10,341 nt of DNA from DAOTZS01 sp034434335 (GCA_034434335.1 DAOTZS010000195.1:1-10341), one strand, 5' to 3'; shown: positions 1-7,135, counted from the first letter of the stretch. Numbers and translations are program-made. Notes: generated by a model not told the origin, from the sequence alone.

Positions 1-3000
1 GGCGCGTCGCGCACCAACAAAGCCGCTGTCGCCATCGTGCGCGAGCTGCAGCGCCGCAACATCCTGGTCTTCCTCTCCGGCAACGTCAACGGCCGTTCGA
101 TCATTGACCAGTTGCACGAAGAAGGGGTCGAGATGGGGTATGATACCTACATCGTGCCCTTCGGCCGGGATACGATTTCGGCCATCTATTCCCTGGGCTT
201 CGCTACCCGCTCGGCCCTCACCTTTGGTGGCCTGAAAGGGGGCCAGTGGCGTGAGATCCTCCTTTACAACAAGTTCCGCGTCTTTGCCTTCGTGCTGGCC
301 CTGGGCGAGGTAGACGACCTGAAGTACGCGGCGGCCGCGGGAGCCATCTCCTACGGCTTCCCCACCATCGCCGACACGGTGATCCCCCAGATCCTGCCCA
401 CCGGCATCACCCGCTACGAACATGTCATCTCCATGCCCTGGAACGAGATCGAAGGCCAGACCGACGAGGAGAAGGCGGCCAGGTTGGTGCAGCGCTGCAT
501 CGAGGTGCGCGGGGTGAAGGTCAAGATCACCGAGGTGCCCATTCCCGTCCCCTATGGTTCAGCCTTCGAGGGCGAGGTGGTGCGCAAGAAGGACATGCGT
601 GTCGAGTTCGGCGGCAAGTACAGCCGCGCCTTCGAGTACCTGCGCATGGTGCCCATGGACCAGGTAGAGGACGGCAAGATCGAGGTGATCGGGCCCGGGT
701 TCGAGAATGTCCCGCCCGAGGGTGCCATGGACCTGGGCATCGTGGTCGAGGTGGCCGGCCGCAAGATGCAGACCGACTTCGAGCCTGTATTGGAGCGGCA
801 GATCCACTACTTCATCAACGGCGCCAGCGGCGTCCAACACATCGGCCAGCGTGACATTGCCTGGATGCGCATCTCGAAAGCAGCCGCCGAAAAGGGCTTC
901 AACCTGCGCCACTTTGGCGATATCCTGCATGCCCGCTTCCACGCCGACTTCGGTGCCATCGTGGACAAGGTGCAGGTCAAGATCATCACCGACCCGGCGC
1001 TGCATGCCGAATGGCTGGCCAAAGCGCGCGTAGCCTACGACTACCGCAATCGCCGCCTGGCAGACCTGACCGACGAGGCGGTAGACACCTTCTACTCCTG
1101 CACTTTGTGCCAGTCCTTCGCGCCTAACCATGTCTGCGTGGTCAGCCCCCAAAGGCTGGGGCTGTGCGGCGCATATAACTGGCTGGACTGCAAGGCCAGC
1201 TTCGAGATCAACCCTACCGGCCCCAACCAGCCTATCAAGAAAGGCTCCGTCCTGGACCCGGTCAAAGGGTACTTTTCCGGCGTCAACGATTACGCCAAGC
1301 AGGGCTCGCACGGCACCGTACAGGAAGTGGCCATGTACTCAATCATGGAAAACCCCATGACCGCCTGCCTGACGGAAGAGGCGGAGGTGCTCGTCAATGG
1401 CCGGCTGGTGCCTATTGGGAAATTCGTGGAAGAGCGCCAAGTACAGGGTGCACCAGCTGAGATAGCTGCATTGACGCTTGACGAAGGGGGGCGATTAGCC
1501 GAGAGCCGGTTGCTTGGCGTGCATAAGATCCCGGCTCCTGCCCACCTTGTCCGCCTGCGCACCAGATCAGGCCAGGAACTGGTGCTGACCCCCGACCACG
1601 AAGTGGCCGTGGACCGCTGGCTCAGCAATGGCCATTCCTGCGCGTGGGTGCGAGCTGATGAGGTCCAGGTAGGCGACCGGGTCTATGCCCTTAGACATCT
1701 ACGGGTGGATGGGAAGGTGCCGCTGGCTATTGATCTGCTGCCTGCAGAGTGCCGGGTGGCCGATGACGAACTGGTAGTCCGGATCAAGAAGAGGTTAGAG
1801 GAGAAATATGGCTCAGTAGCTGCTGCCTACCGCAGCCTGGGGCTTGTTCAGCCCGACCCGCGGGTCTCTTCTATCCCTCTGGGCGACCTGCGGTGCATGG
1901 TTGAAGCCCTGGGTGAGGATTGGCAAGCTTTCCGCAGCCAGATTGTCACCGTAACTCCTCGTGGGGGAAATCCGCGCCTGCGGTTGCCTGCTATTAGCCC
2001 CGATTTGCTCTATCTGCTGGGGCTGCTAGCCGCTGATGGGTCCCTGGATCGGCGGGGGCAGTATGAATGCCGGGTTACCTTCACCAACACCAACCCGGCG
2101 CTGCTGGATACCTTTGCCGAAGTTTTCGAACGGGTTTTCCCCGGTATCGAGCTAAGCCGGCGAGAGAAAACCGGCGGTGGAGTAGTTGAGGGCCGCGCCA
2201 TCGCCTCAACCTCACCCGCCACCGATCTCTATGCCAACAACTTTGTGCTGGGCATCCTGGCCGACGGCCTGGGCGTACGGATGGCCAATGGCGGCTGGGA
2301 CCTGGCGCGTCTACTCTCATTGCCCGAAGAACACATTGCCGCGTTCCTGGCTGGCTTGTTCGACGGAGATGGGAGCGTGCGCCTGCGCCAATACGATAAC
2401 CGCTGGTCAGTGGGCGAGGCTTATCTGTGTCATAGCGATGAACGGGCAGCCCGGCACTTGCAGTGGCTGCTCAAGCGGCTGGGGATCGTGGGTTATCTCC
2501 GTCGCGACGGAGCGGTTTACAAAGTGGAATTGCACGGAGCCAATCTCCGTCGCTTTGCTGCTTCCATCCCAGTCCGCCACCCTGCCAAGCGGGCCACACT
2601 GGAGCAGATCACCGTCCTCCCGCTGGAGCAGGATAAGACTCAGGAAGAGGTCTTGCCCTACGCGGCGGGCAAAGCACTGGCTGCATTGCCGGAGAGCCAG
2701 ACTGTACTCAGCCCGTCCACGCTCTTCTACTATCGTACAGGACGCTCACGGCCGGTAGCTGACAACCTGCGCCGGGTTATTGAGGCCGAGCCGGAGACGG
2801 CGGCAGTGCTCACACCCTGGCTACAGGCCGACACCTTCCTGGATGCCGTAACCGAGGTCGAGATCATCGAGAATAACAACCGGTGGCAGCATGTCTATAA
2901 TCTCAGCCTGCTGGACATCAACAGCTACATAGCTAACGGCATTCACGTTAAGAACTGTGGCTGCTTCGAGTGCATCGTCATGCTCATCCCCGAGGCCAAC

Positions 3001-3360
3001 GGCGTGATGGTGGTCAGCCGCGAGGATCCCAGCATGACGCCAGCCGGCATGACCTTCTCGACCCTGGCCGGCATGGCCGGCGGTGGTCTCCAGACCCCCG
3101 GCGTAATGGGGGTGGGCAAGTACTATCTGACCAGCCCCAAGTTTATCTCCGCCGACGGCGGCTTCAAGCGCGTGGTGTGGATGTCCAGTGTCCTGAAGCG
3201 GACGATGGCGGCTGAGCTGCAGGCTGTGTGCGAGCGCGAAGGGGATCCCGATCTGTTGAACAAGATCGCGGATGAAACCATCTGTACTGACGTGGAGGGG
3301 TTGTTAGCGCATCTGGAAGCGGTAGGGCATCCGGCGTTGACGATGCCGCCGATGTTCTAA
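1..3360 (+). CDS. acsB: Acetyl-CoA synthase, AcsB (CO dehydrogenase/acetyl-CoA synthase complex), 5'-partial, intein-containing
   Basis: AcsB condenses CO, a methyl group from the corrinoid iron-sulfur protein and CoA into acetyl-CoA in the cytoplasm. The frame is open from base 1, so the GTG at 37 is internal. By alignment from memory to the 729-residue Moorella protein, about 139 N-terminal residues lie outside the window. With that offset all A-cluster ligands fall in register. The cubane cysteines 506, 509, 518 and 528 are the codons at 1099, 1108, 1135 and 1165 (motif FYSCTLCQSFAPNHVC, then GLCG). The Cys-Gly-Cys nickel ligands 595-597 are at 2956-2964, and the gating Phe512 equivalent is present. 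The extein halves are 1-1365 and 2956-3357. Joined, they give about 589 residues ending in HPALTMPPMF, like the family C-terminus. The reading frame is intact through the intein. acsA is not in the window. The TAA stop lies inside a mobile-element target duplication. Confidence 0.97.
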   Translation, partial: GASRTNKAAVAIVRELQRRNILVFLSGNVNGRSIIDQLHEEGVEMGYDTYIVPFGRDTISAIYSLGFATRSALTFGGLKGGQWREILLYNKFRVFAFVLALGEVDDLKYAAAAGAISYGFPTIADTVIPQILPTGITRYEHVISMPWNEIEGQTDEEKAARLVQRCIEVRGVKVKITEVPIPVPYGSAFEGEVVRKKDMRVEFGGKYSRAFEYLRMVPMDQVEDGKIEVIGPGFENVPPEGAMDLGIVVEVAGRKMQTDFEPVLERQIHYFINGASGVQHIGQRDIAWMRISKAAAEKGFNLRHFGDILHARFHADFGAIVDKVQVKIITDPALHAEWLAKARVAYDYRNRRLADLTDEAVDTFYSCTLCQSFAPNHVCVVSPQRLGLCGAYNWLDCKASFEINPTGPNQPIKKGSVLDPVKGYFSGVNDYAKQGSHGTVQEVAMYSIMENPMTACLTEEAEVLVNGRLVPIGKFVEERQVQGAPAEIAALTLDEGGRLAESRLLGVHKIPAPAHLVRLRTRSGQELVLTPDHEVAVDRWLSNGHSCAWVRADEVQVGDRVYALRHLRVDGKVPLAIDLLPAECRVADDELVVRIKKRLEEKYGSVAAAYRSLGLVQPDPRVSSIPLGDLRCMVEALGEDWQAFRSQIVTVTPRGGNPRLRLPAISPDLLYLLGLLAADGSLDRRGQYECRVTFTNTNPALLDTFAEVFERVFPGIELSRREKTGGGVVEGRAIASTSPATDLYANNFVLGILADGLGVRMANGGWDLARLLSLPEEHIAAFLAGLFDGDGSVRLRQYDNRWSVGEAYLCHSDERAARHLQWLLKRLGIVGYLRRDGAVYKVELHGANLRRFAASIPVRHPAKRATLEQITVLPLEQDKTQEEVLPYAAGKALAALPESQTVLSPSTLFYYRTGRSRPVADNLRRVIEAEPETAAVLTPWLQADTFLDAVTEVEIIENNNRWQHVYNLSLLDINSYIANGIHVKNCGCFECIVMLIPEANGVMVVSREDPSMTPAGMTFSTLAGMAGGGLQTPGVMGVGKYYLTSPKFISADGGFKRVVWMSSVLKRTMAAELQAVCEREGDPDLLNKIADETICTDVEGLLAHLEAVGHPALTMPPMF
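1366..2955 (+). other. Intein with LAGLIDADG homing endonuclease, inserted in AcsB directly before the Ni-binding Cys-Gly-Cys
   Basis: This in-frame insertion of 530 codons separates ENPMTA from CGCFEC, which are contiguous in AcsB proteins. It starts with the nucleophile Cys1 (block A, CLTEEAEVLVNG). Block B has the TxxH motif TPDH (intein residues 75-78). Two LAGLIDADG motifs follow, LLGLLAADG (Asp224) and LAGLFDGDG (Asp335). Both keep the metal-binding Asp and are 111 residues apart, so the endonuclease looks intact. Block F/G runs VYNLSLLDINSYIANG to the terminal Asn530 and is followed by Cys+1, as in a class 1 intein. The penultimate residue is Lys, not the usual His, and block F has Asn where His is common. 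Residues 139-186 and 426-481 look helix-turn-helix-like and may contact DNA. Codon choice seems somewhat richer in A/T-ending codons than the flanking extein (by eye), as expected for a horizontally acquired element. Confidence 0.95.
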
Positions 3361-3364
3361 GATC

Positions 3365-3544
3365 ATAACCATTCAGGCCGACCGAAATCGCCCTCCCTGG
3401 GCACTTCGTGCCAGGTGGGGCGATCCGCCGGATCGCCCCTACGCCGATACCCTTCATGTGTGCATGACCGGAGAAGTCGGCGAAGGCCGACTACTGGCCG
3501 CAGGCCCCAAAAGGGTGACTTCCAGTCACCGCCTGAATAGTTAC
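3365..3544 (-). mobile_element. MITE copy 1 (inverted orientation), 180 bp, at the acsB stop codon
   Basis: This is a non-coding miniature inverted-repeat element. Its ends are ATAACCATTCAG on the left and CTGAATAGTTAC on the right, which pair over 12 bases with two mismatches. It is flanked by a perfect 8-bp direct repeat, CTAAGATC, at 3357-3364 and 3545-3552. The left copy contains the acsB TAA stop. Relative to the other four copies it is inverted. It carries an extra perfect hairpin, GGGGCGATCC-GCC-GGATCGCCCC, around 3417-3439 that the others lack. No transposase is encoded, so mobilisation would need a transposase elsewhere in the genome. Confidence 0.88.
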
Positions 3545-3618
3545 CTAAGATCATGGTAAACGCGCCAGACGGCTGGGCCAGGCATCGGTGGCCGGAGCCG
3601 GGTGGGTCAGGGAAACCA

Positions 3619-3647
3619 GTGCCAGGGATGTTTGCCATCCCTGGCAC
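3619..3647 (+). other. Perfect 12-bp stem-loop upstream of the Fpr-type reductase gene
   Basis: GTGCCAGGGATG and CATCCCTGGCAC form a perfect 12-bp stem around a 5-base TTTGC loop. It sits 75 bases after the mobile element and 60 bases before the annotated reductase start. No run of T follows (the next bases are ATCCACATG), so it is not a standard intrinsic terminator. It could be an RNA-stability or processing hairpin, or a protein-binding palindrome. The rest of 3553-3707 shows no clear promoter. Confidence 0.5.
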
Positions 3648-3682
3648 ATCCACATGACTGACGGGAGACGGAGGCCAATCGG

Positions 3683-3730
3683 ATGAGCGGCCTCTGTCTC
3701 TCGCGCCGTGGATCAGCCCTTCGTGGCTGA
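3683..3730 (+). CDS. Possible 15-codon leader ORF overlapping the start of the Fpr-type gene
   Basis: An ATG at 3683 is preceded by GGAGG at 3670-3674 with 8-base spacing, the best ribosome-binding site in this intergenic region. The frame encodes MSGLCLSRRGSALRG and stops at TGA 3728-3730, in a different frame from the downstream reductase. The stop lies 3 bases after an in-frame GTG start option for the reductase at 3723. The reductase has no visible Shine-Dalgarno sequence of its own, so translational coupling is conceivable. An alternative is a one-base shift near the gene start that separated the true ATG from its frame. Peptide function is unknown. Confidence 0.25.
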   Translation: MSGLCLSRRGSALRG

Positions 3731-4580
3731 AGATGCCTGCCACAGCAGCTTGGGGAGTGTTACATTGCGGGATAGCCAGCTCAATGCTGTTGTGACCCTG
3801 AAGACCGAGATATCGCCCTGGCTGATGATATTGCGGATTGTGCCTGATGGGTGGCAGCTACCTGCCTTCCGGCCGGGGCAGTTTGCCGTGTTGGGATTGC
3901 CAGGCTCCGCTCCTCGCTGCGCCCTGGCCGAGCCCGAGGTGCCGCCAGCCGACCCACAGCAGTTGATCCGCCGTGCCTACTCCATTGCTTCATCCTCCCT
4001 TATCAACGAATACCTGGAGTTCTACATTGCCCTGGTCACCAGCGGTGCATTGACCCCCCGATTGTTTGCCCTGGAGATTGGTGACCGCCTCTGGCTTTCA
4101 GCCAGGGTTTCGGGGATATTCACGCTGGACCAGGTGCCCGAGGACCAAAACGTAATCATGATTGCCACGGGCACCGGGCTGGCGCCTTATATGAGCATGC
4201 TGACCACCCATCTTATGTGCGGCAGCGCGCGGCGTTTTGCTGTGTTGCACGGCGCGCGGCACTCTTGGGACCTGGGTTATCGCTCTGAGCTGATGACACT
4301 ACAACACCTGTGCCCCAACCTTAGTTATCATCCGGTAATCAGCCGGCCAGAGCACGAGCCCGTCCCCTGGCCTGGTGCCATCGGCCATGTGCAGGACCTG
4401 TGGCAGCAGGATATAGTCGCTCGGTCCTGGGGCTTTCGGCCCACCCCCGATAATACCCATATCTTTTTATGTGGCAGCCCGGCCATGATCGAGAGTTTAA
4501 TTCCCATGCTGGCCCAGGCAGGATTCCAGGAGCACACAAAGCAAAACCCGGGGCAGGTTCATGTAGAACGATACTGGTAA
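3708..4580 (+). CDS. fpr: Fpr-type ferredoxin/flavodoxin-NADP+ reductase (plant-type FNR superfamily)
   Basis: This is a soluble FAD flavoprotein expected to pass electrons between NADP(H) and ferredoxin or flavodoxin. The FAD motif RRAYSIAS (residues 88-95, RxYS) is followed by the LEFYIALV strand (103-110). The NADP-binding half has ATGTGLAPY (153-161), VLHGARHSWDLGY (179-191) and the CGSPAM motif (255-260). The C-terminus VERYW ends in an aromatic YW like E. coli Fpr, which is about 248 residues long. This protein has 290, with an extra N-terminal stretch and an insertion around residues 66-86. It has no Cys cluster motif, so it binds no Fe-S centre of its own. The start is uncertain: GTG 3708 is the first option after an in-frame stop at 3684, GTG 3723 and TTG 3750 are alternatives, and none has a good ribosome-binding site. 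Its place between acsB and acsD suggests a redox role in this pathway, perhaps re-reducing the corrinoid protein or AcsB. That role is inference. Confidence 0.85.
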   Translation: MDQPFVAEDACHSSLGSVTLRDSQLNAVVTLKTEISPWLMILRIVPDGWQLPAFRPGQFAVLGLPGSAPRCALAEPEVPPADPQQLIRRAYSIASSSLINEYLEFYIALVTSGALTPRLFALEIGDRLWLSARVSGIFTLDQVPEDQNVIMIATGTGLAPYMSMLTTHLMCGSARRFAVLHGARHSWDLGYRSELMTLQHLCPNLSYHPVISRPEHEPVPWPGAIGHVQDLWQQDIVARSWGFRPTPDNTHIFLCGSPAMIESLIPMLAQAGFQEHTKQNPGQVHVERYW

Positions 4581-4654
4581 AGCGCGGCAGCGATGGGCAA
4601 AGCACTACACTTGCACGTGTGGATGACGGCCATCGCCCGCTGTTAGCTCTAAGC

Positions 4655-4663
4655 AAAGGAGGT
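4655..4663 (+). promoter_or_regulatory. Strong ribosome-binding site for acsD
   Basis: AAAGGAGGT lies 7 bases before the ATG at 4671, a near-consensus Shine-Dalgarno sequence that fixes the acsD start. The 90-base gap from the reductase stop shows no terminator, so acsD is probably co-transcribed with the reductase gene. Confidence 0.8.
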
Positions 4664-4670
4664 CATCGTC

Positions 4671-5642
4671 ATGCCTGTGAGTGTCGAGATACCTATCGAG
4701 AAGTGGAATGGCAAGGTCCGTGAGGTGACACTGGGGGCTACCGCCGCCGAAGGTGGTACGCGGCACCACACGGTCACTGTTGGGGGCGCTAATACCTTGC
4801 CCTTTCTGGCATTTGAAGGGCAGATCCCGAACCCACCTCGCGTGGCGCTAGAGGTGCGCACCGCGTCCCCGAAGGAAGAGTGGTCGCAGCCCCTGGTGCG
4901 GGCCTGGGGCGATGTGCTGGCCGACCCTGTGGCCTGGGCCAAAGCTGCCGAAGGGGCAGGGGCCGATCTGATCGTGCTGCAACTGACGGCCAACGACAGC
5001 GCCGGCCAGCGGATGACGGCTGCCCAGGCACGCCGCACTCTGCGCAACGTATTACAGGCCACCGGCTTGCCCTTGCTCGTCTTCGGCACTGGCCAGGTTG
5101 AGCTGGACAGCGAATTGCTGGTCGCCGTAGCCGAAGAAGGGGTCGGTGAGCGGTTGGTCCTGGGCCCCTGCGAAGAAAAGACTTACCGCACTATTGTTGC
5201 CGCAGCCCTGGCTCATGGCCATCTGGTGGTCAGCCGTACCCCTATGGATGTCAACCTGGCCAAGCAGTTGACCATTCTGATCCACGACATGGGCATGCCC
5301 CTCGAACGCATCATTATGGACCCCACGACCGGCGCGCTTGGCTATGGCATAGAGTATGGCTATAGCGTTATGGAGCGCCTGCGCCTGGCAGCCTTGCAGG
5401 GGGATACCATGACCCAACAGCCGATGATCGTGACGCCAGGCGAAGAGGCGTGGCGCACCAAAGAAGCGCGAGCCGGCGAAGGAGTGCCGGCTGCCTGGGG
5501 CGACTGGGAAACCCGCGCCATCAATTGGGAGGCCATGACCGCGGCCGCCCTGATCGAATCGGGCGCCGACATTGTAGTGATGCGACACCCGACGGCGGTG
5601 GCAAGGGTAAAACGGATGATCAATGAGCTGATGCCTGCGTAA
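4671..5642 (+). CDS. acsD: Corrinoid iron-sulfur protein small subunit, AcsD (acetyl-CoA decarbonylase/synthase delta-type)
   Basis: AcsD is the TIM-barrel small subunit of the corrinoid iron-sulfur protein. That protein takes the methyl group from methyl-tetrahydrofolate (via AcsE) and hands it to AcsB. The product is 323 residues, the same length as Moorella AcsD as I recall it. It matches along its whole length. Landmarks are GGTRHHTVTVGG (residues 28-39), the FEGQIPNPP segment (48-56), GADLIVLQL (97-105), the MDPTTGALGYGIEYGYSVMER stretch (about 216-236) and a C-terminal MRHPTAVARV. No Cys cluster is present, as expected, because the cluster and most cobamide contacts are in AcsC. The start is set by the strong Shine-Dalgarno sequence at 4655-4663. 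acsC follows after 149 bases that are mostly a mobile-element insertion, so the usual tight acsD-acsC pairing has been pushed apart. Confidence 0.96.
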   Translation: MPVSVEIPIEKWNGKVREVTLGATAAEGGTRHHTVTVGGANTLPFLAFEGQIPNPPRVALEVRTASPKEEWSQPLVRAWGDVLADPVAWAKAAEGAGADLIVLQLTANDSAGQRMTAAQARRTLRNVLQATGLPLLVFGTGQVELDSELLVAVAEEGVGERLVLGPCEEKTYRTIVAAALAHGHLVVSRTPMDVNLAKQLTILIHDMGMPLERIIMDPTTGALGYGIEYGYSVMERLRLAALQGDTMTQQPMIVTPGEEAWRTKEARAGEGVPAAWGDWETRAINWEAMTAAALIESGADIVVMRHPTAVARVKRMINELMPA

Positions 5643-5649
5643 AGGCAAC

Positions 5650-5768
5650 GTAATTATTCAGCGGTGACTGGAAGTCACCCTTTTGGGCCTGCGGCCAGTG
5701 GTCGGCCTCCGCCGACACCCGGCACGAAGTGCCCAGGAGGGGCGATTTCAATCGGCCTGAATAGTTAC
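5650..5768 (+). mobile_element. MITE copy 2, short 119-bp variant, between acsD and acsC
   Basis: The ends are GTAATTATTCAG and CTGAATAGTTAC (11 of 12 bases pair). The flanking 8-bp direct repeats are AAGGCAAC at 5642-5649 and AAGGCAAT at 5769-5776 (7 of 8 identical). Compared with the 163-bp copy at 10022 it lacks about 44 bases in the middle. There the two neighbouring hairpins sharing GTCGGC/GCCGAC stems have become a single GTCGGC-CTCC-GCCGAC hairpin. This fits deletion between the similar stems. The right target duplication ends 4 bases before the acsC ribosome-binding site, so the element forms the acsC 5' leader. Confidence 0.88.
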
Positions 5769-5780
5769 AAGGCAATGAAT

Positions 5781-5785
5781 GGAGG
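5781..5785 (+). promoter_or_regulatory. Ribosome-binding site for acsC
   Basis: GGAGG lies 6 bases before the ATG at 5792 and supports this start. It is just downstream of the right target duplication of mobile-element copy 2, so the insertion spared the translation signal. Confidence 0.75.
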
Positions 5786-5791
5786 ATACCC

Positions 5792-7135
5792 ATGGCCCTT
5801 TCCGGTCTTGACATCTACAAGCTGCTGCCCCGCACCAACTGCAAGGAGTGCGGTTTTCCTACCTGTCTGGCATTCGCCATGAAGCTGGCCGCCAAGCAGG
5901 CGGAACTTGTGCAGTGCCCCTATGTCAGCGAGGAATCCAAGGCCAAGCTGGCCGCGGCTGCGGCACCGCCCATCCGCCTCATCACCCTCTCGGCTGACGG
6001 GCGCAAGATCGAAACCGGCAACGAGACGGTGCTCTTCCGCCACGAGAAGACCTTCTATCACCCCACCGGCCTGCTGGTGCGGGTGCCCGACACCCTTTCC
6101 CTGGACGAGATCAAGGCGTTGGCCCAGGCAGCCGCCAACTACAAAGTGGACTACGTGGGCATCGGGCTTCGACTGGATGGCCTGGCGGTTGAGGCAGCCT
6201 CTGGCAATGCCGGGGCATTTGCTGCTGCCGTTGCCGCCGTGCGCGAGGCCTGCACCATGCCTCTCGTCCTGGTCACCGAGGACCCGGCGATCATGGCAGC
6301 CGGCCTGGCCAAGACGGCAGGGGTGACACCCCTCTTGTGTGCTGCCACCGCGGCGAACTGGGAGGCCATGAGCAAGCTGGCCAAAGAGGCCAAAGCTCCC
6401 CTGGCCGTGCGCGGCAACACGATCGAAGAGCTGGCCGAACTGACCCAGAAGCTGAATGGCGCCGGGCTCGAGGACCTGGTGCTTGACCCCGTAGCGCGCG
6501 ACTTCCGAAGCTCACTGACCGTTCTCACCCAGCTCCGGCGTCTGGCCCTCAAGAAGAACTTCCGGCCTGTGGGCTACCCCATCATCACCTTCCCCTATCT
6601 GGGAACAGATGACCCAGGCATGGAGGCCCTCCTGGCCGGCCAGCATATCGTCAAGTATGCTGGCATGGTCGTCCTGGGCCGGTTTGATCCAGCGACGATC
6701 TACCCCCTGCTGGTATTGCGGCAAAACATTTACACCGATCCGCAGAAACCGATCCAGGTTGAGCCCGGCGTCTACCCCATCAACAAACCCGGCCCCGACG
6801 CGCCCGTGATGGTGACGACCAACTTCTCCATCACCTACTTCGCCGTGGCCAACGAAGTCGAAAGCAGCGGCCTGCCCGGTTGGCTCCTGGTGGCCGACGC
6901 CGAGGGCATGAGCGTGTTGACTGCCTGGGCGGCAGGCAAGTTCGATGCCGCCAAGATCGCCAAGACGGTCAGAGACACCGGCATTGCCGAGAAGGTCAAC
7001 CACCGCAAAGTCGTCATCCCGGGCCATGTGGCCGTGCTGATGGGTGAGCTGGAAGAGGAGTTGCCAGGGTGGGAGATCAAGGTGGGTCCACGGGAGGCTG
7101 TGGACCTGCCCAGATATCTGAAGACGGCCTGGTAG
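5792..7135 (+). CDS. acsC: Corrinoid iron-sulfur protein large subunit, AcsC (gamma-type)
   Basis: AcsC carries the [4Fe-4S] cluster that reductively reactivates Co(II) and, through its C-terminal domain, binds the cobamide that carries the methyl group. The product is 447 residues, normal for the family. The N-terminal domain starts MALSGLDIYKLLPRTNC and shows the cluster motif Cys17-x2-Cys20-x4-Cys25-x16-Cys42. An alanine-rich linker (about 52-58) leads into the TIM-barrel domain, with GNAGAF, LVLVTEDPAIM and LEDLVLDPVARDF segments. The C-terminal part from about residue 330 (KPGPDAPVMVTTNFSITYFAV onward) matches the corrinoid-binding Rossmann-like domain, including PGHVAVLMGELEEELPGW near the end. 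It partners with AcsD, encoded just upstream. No convincing intrinsic terminator follows. A separate promoter for the next genes appears 21 bases after the stop. Confidence 0.96.
   Translation: MALSGLDIYKLLPRTNCKECGFPTCLAFAMKLAAKQAELVQCPYVSEESKAKLAAAAAPPIRLITLSADGRKIETGNETVLFRHEKTFYHPTGLLVRVPDTLSLDEIKALAQAAANYKVDYVGIGLRLDGLAVEAASGNAGAFAAAVAAVREACTMPLVLVTEDPAIMAAGLAKTAGVTPLLCAATAANWEAMSKLAKEAKAPLAVRGNTIEELAELTQKLNGAGLEDLVLDPVARDFRSSLTVLTQLRRLALKKNFRPVGYPIITFPYLGTDDPGMEALLAGQHIVKYAGMVVLGRFDPATIYPLLVLRQNIYTDPQKPIQVEPGVYPINKPGPDAPVMVTTNFSITYFAVANEVESSGLPGWLLVADAEGMSVLTAWAAGKFDAAKIAKTVRDTGIAEKVNHRKVVIPGHVAVLMGELEEELPGWEIKVGPREAVDLPRYLKTAW

Noticed and set aside
559..1311. 250-codon open frame on the minus strand inside acsB
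   Set aside because: It is fully antisense to conserved AcsB sequence containing the A-cluster cysteines, with no domain or ribosome-binding site.
2186..2758. 190-codon plus-strand frame inside the intein
   Set aside because: It is an alternative frame of the endonuclease coding region. Its product is low-complexity and unrecognisable, while the main frame carries the LAGLIDADG motifs.
1366..2955. Insertion in acsB considered as a group I or II intron, or a gene-disrupting insertion
   Set aside because: The frame is open throughout, begins with Cys, ends with Asn before Cys, and shows intein blocks A, B, F and G. Protein splicing explains it better than RNA splicing or disruption.
3363..3743. 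126-codon minus-strand frame across mobile-element copy 1
   Set aside because: It runs through hairpin repeats, and the other copies do not keep the frame. The element has no sign of coding.
4590..4636. GCGATGG and CCATCGC inverted repeat between the reductase gene and acsD
   Set aside because: It has only a 7-bp stem with a loop of over 30 bases and no T-tract. It is too weak to call a terminator or regulatory element.
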